From Verrucomicrobiota bacterium (GTDB taxonomy: Bacteria; Verrucomicrobiota; Verrucomicrobiia; Limisphaerales; JAHEOI01), in NCBI GenBank assembly GCA_018610125.1, contig JAHEOI010000248.1, forward strand, positions 1 to 6,939: a DNA stretch of 6,939 nucleotides, written 5' to 3'. The notes beneath the pieces are model-generated. The model ran no database searches. It was not told where the DNA came from and saw only the letters and a list, made by a program, of their open reading frames with translations. The position numbers were made by a program, and so were the translations under genes. Numbering within the stretch: the first letter of the stretch is position 1; each line of letters opens with the position of its first letter. This document shows positions 5,696 through 6,939 of the stretch, piece by piece.

Positions 5696-6939
5696 ATGGA
5701 TACATCGCACATTCGAAATTTTAGCATTATTGCGCACATTGATCACGGGAAGACGACGCTTTCCGATCGGCTCCTCCATATGACGGGGGCCATTTCCGAT
5801 CGGGAAATGCAGGATCAGCTTCTCGATTCGATGGACCTCGAGCGTGAGCGGGGTATTACCATCAAGGCCCACCCGGTCACCATGGGTTATAAGGCCCGTA
5901 ACGGCGAGACCTACGAGCTCAATCTCATCGACACGCCCGGGCATGTCGACTTCTCCTATGAGGTGTCGCGGAGTCTCAAGGCGTGCGAGGGGGCCTTGGT
6001 TATCATCGATGCCGCTCAAGGCGTGGAAGCTCAGACCGTGGCCAATGTCCATCTCGCGATGAAGCACAATTTGACCATCCTGCCGGTCATCAATAAAATC
6101 GATTTGCCGCATGCCAACCTCGAGCAGACGAAGCAACAGCTCGAAGACATCTTGGCGATTCCGGCCGATACCGCGATCCTGGCCAGCGCGAAGGAAGGAA
6201 TCGGGATCGAAGAGATCCTGGAGGGGATTGTCCGAGAAATCCCGCCACCACAACCGACCCATCCGTCAGCCCTGCAGGTGCTGGTGCTTGACGCTTACTA
6301 CGACCCTTACAAAGGCGCCGTTATCTTGGTCCGTGTCTTTAATGGCGAATTGAAGGCGGGCCTCCAGGTAACGCTCCTGCATTCGGCGAAGACCGCCGAG
6401 GTCAAGGAGGTCGGAATCTACACGCCCAAGCCGGCGCCCCAGGAACGGCTTGGTCTCGGCGAGAGCGGCTACTTGACCGCCAACCTCAAGACCCCGAAAG
6501 ATGTCAAAATCGGCGACACATTAACCGGTGCCAAGCATCCGGGACCGCCATTGCCCGGGTTTCAAGAGATCCATCCAATGGTCTTCAGCGGGATCTACCC
6601 GTTGAACAATGCCGATTACGAGCACCTCAAGAGCAATCTCGCCAAGCTGCAGCTTAATGACGCCTCTTTTGTCTATCAGCCGGAGAGCTCGGTGGCGCTT
6701 GGGTTCGGATTCCGCTGCGGATTCCTTGGCTTGCTCCATATGGAAATCATCCAGGAGCGGCTTCGCCGGGAGTATGGGATGGACATCATCGCCACGTATC
6801 CCAGTGTGATTTACCGGGTCCATTTGGAGGATGGTGAGGTCAAATTGGTCGACAATCCGGCGTTTTTCCCGAATCTCAACGAGATCAAAAAGACGGAAGA
6901 GCCGACGGTGAAAGGCTTCGTGATCTGTCCCAACGACCA
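5696..6939 (+). CDS. lepA: Translation elongation factor 4 (LepA), 3'-truncated by the window edge
   Basis: LepA/EF4 is a ribosome-associated GTPase related to EF-G, implicated in back-translocation and in ribosome assembly or initiation under stress. The frame is open from the ATG to the last base (414 codons plus 2 bases), about two thirds of the usual roughly 600 residues. The G domain shows G1 AHIDHGKT (13-20), G2 RGIT (52-55), G3 DTPGH (79-83), G4 NKID (133-136) and G5 SAK (164-166). A beta-barrel domain 2 (about 190-285) and the EF-G-III-like domain (about 292-365) with FRCGFLGLLHMEII follow. The DREMQDQLLDSMDLERERGIT stretch and EAQTVAN are typical of LepA and exclude EF-G and TypA. 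An in-frame TAG at 5684-5686 lies just upstream, fixing this ATG as the start; only a weak AGG/GAG purine patch (5685-5692) precedes it. The LepA-specific C-terminal domain lies outside the window. Confidence 0.96.
   Translation, partial: MDTSHIRNFSIIAHIDHGKTTLSDRLLHMTGAISDREMQDQLLDSMDLERERGITIKAHPVTMGYKARNGETYELNLIDTPGHVDFSYEVSRSLKACEGALVIIDAAQGVEAQTVANVHLAMKHNLTILPVINKIDLPHANLEQTKQQLEDILAIPADTAILASAKEGIGIEEILEGIVREIPPPQPTHPSALQVLVLDAYYDPYKGAVILVRVFNGELKAGLQVTLLHSAKTAEVKEVGIYTPKPAPQERLGLGESGYLTANLKTPKDVKIGDTLTGAKHPGPPLPGFQEIHPMVFSGIYPLNNADYEHLKSNLAKLQLNDASFVYQPESSVALGFGFRCGFLGLLHMEIIQERLRREYGMDIIATYPSVIYRVHLEDGEVKLVDNPAFFPNLNEIKKTEEPTVKGFVICPND

Noticed and set aside
1..6939. A hidden novel system, mobile element, CRISPR array or RNA gene
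   Set aside because: Coding sequence fills nearly the whole window with well-known housekeeping families. The spacers are short (204, 37, 31 and 110 nt), and I saw no phased repeats, tRNA-like folds or transposase motifs on either strand.

Overview
The window is a run of five protein-coding genes, all on the + strand: tilS (5' end outside the window), ftsH, rpe (ribulose-phosphate 3-epimerase), a phosphoglucomutase/phosphomannomutase-family gene, and lepA (3' end outside the window). I see no RNA genes, insertion sequences, CRISPR arrays, prophage genes or other signs of recent transfer. Composition looks uniform and moderately GC-rich by eye (not computed).

Organism: a free-living bacterium. 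LepA carries the switch-I-proximal sequence RGITIKAHPVTM and a DHGKTTLSDRLL P-loop. From memory these resemble Verrucomicrobia/PVC-type LepA proteins rather than proteobacterial or Firmicutes ones. Weak Shine-Dalgarno use at every visible start would not contradict this. The assignment is an inference of moderate confidence and has not been searched.

Layout: tilS occupies 1-1143. A 204-bp spacer with several small inverted repeats and T-tracts follows. It ends in a good candidate sigma-70-type promoter (TTGCCG, 17 bp, extended TGC-TAAGAT) placed about 15 nt before the ftsH ATG at 1348. ftsH (1348-3381), rpe (3419-4138) and the hexose-phosphate mutase gene (4170-5585) are separated by only 37 and 31 nt and look like one transcription unit. 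A 110-nt spacer with a G-U-rich hairpin ending in seven T residues precedes lepA (5696 to the window end).

Functionally the genes are housekeeping. TilS makes lysidine in tRNA-Ile2, FtsH is the membrane AAA+ zinc protease, Rpe interconverts Ru5P and Xu5P in the pentose-phosphate/Calvin routes, the mutase interconverts hexose 1- and 6-phosphates, and LepA is a ribosome-associated translational GTPase. The theme is translation fidelity, membrane protein quality control and central sugar-phosphate metabolism. I found no convincing undescribed system. The points worth a second look are the ftsH promoter region, the missing Shine-Dalgarno sequences, the terminal extensions on FtsH and Rpe, and the hairpin before lepA.
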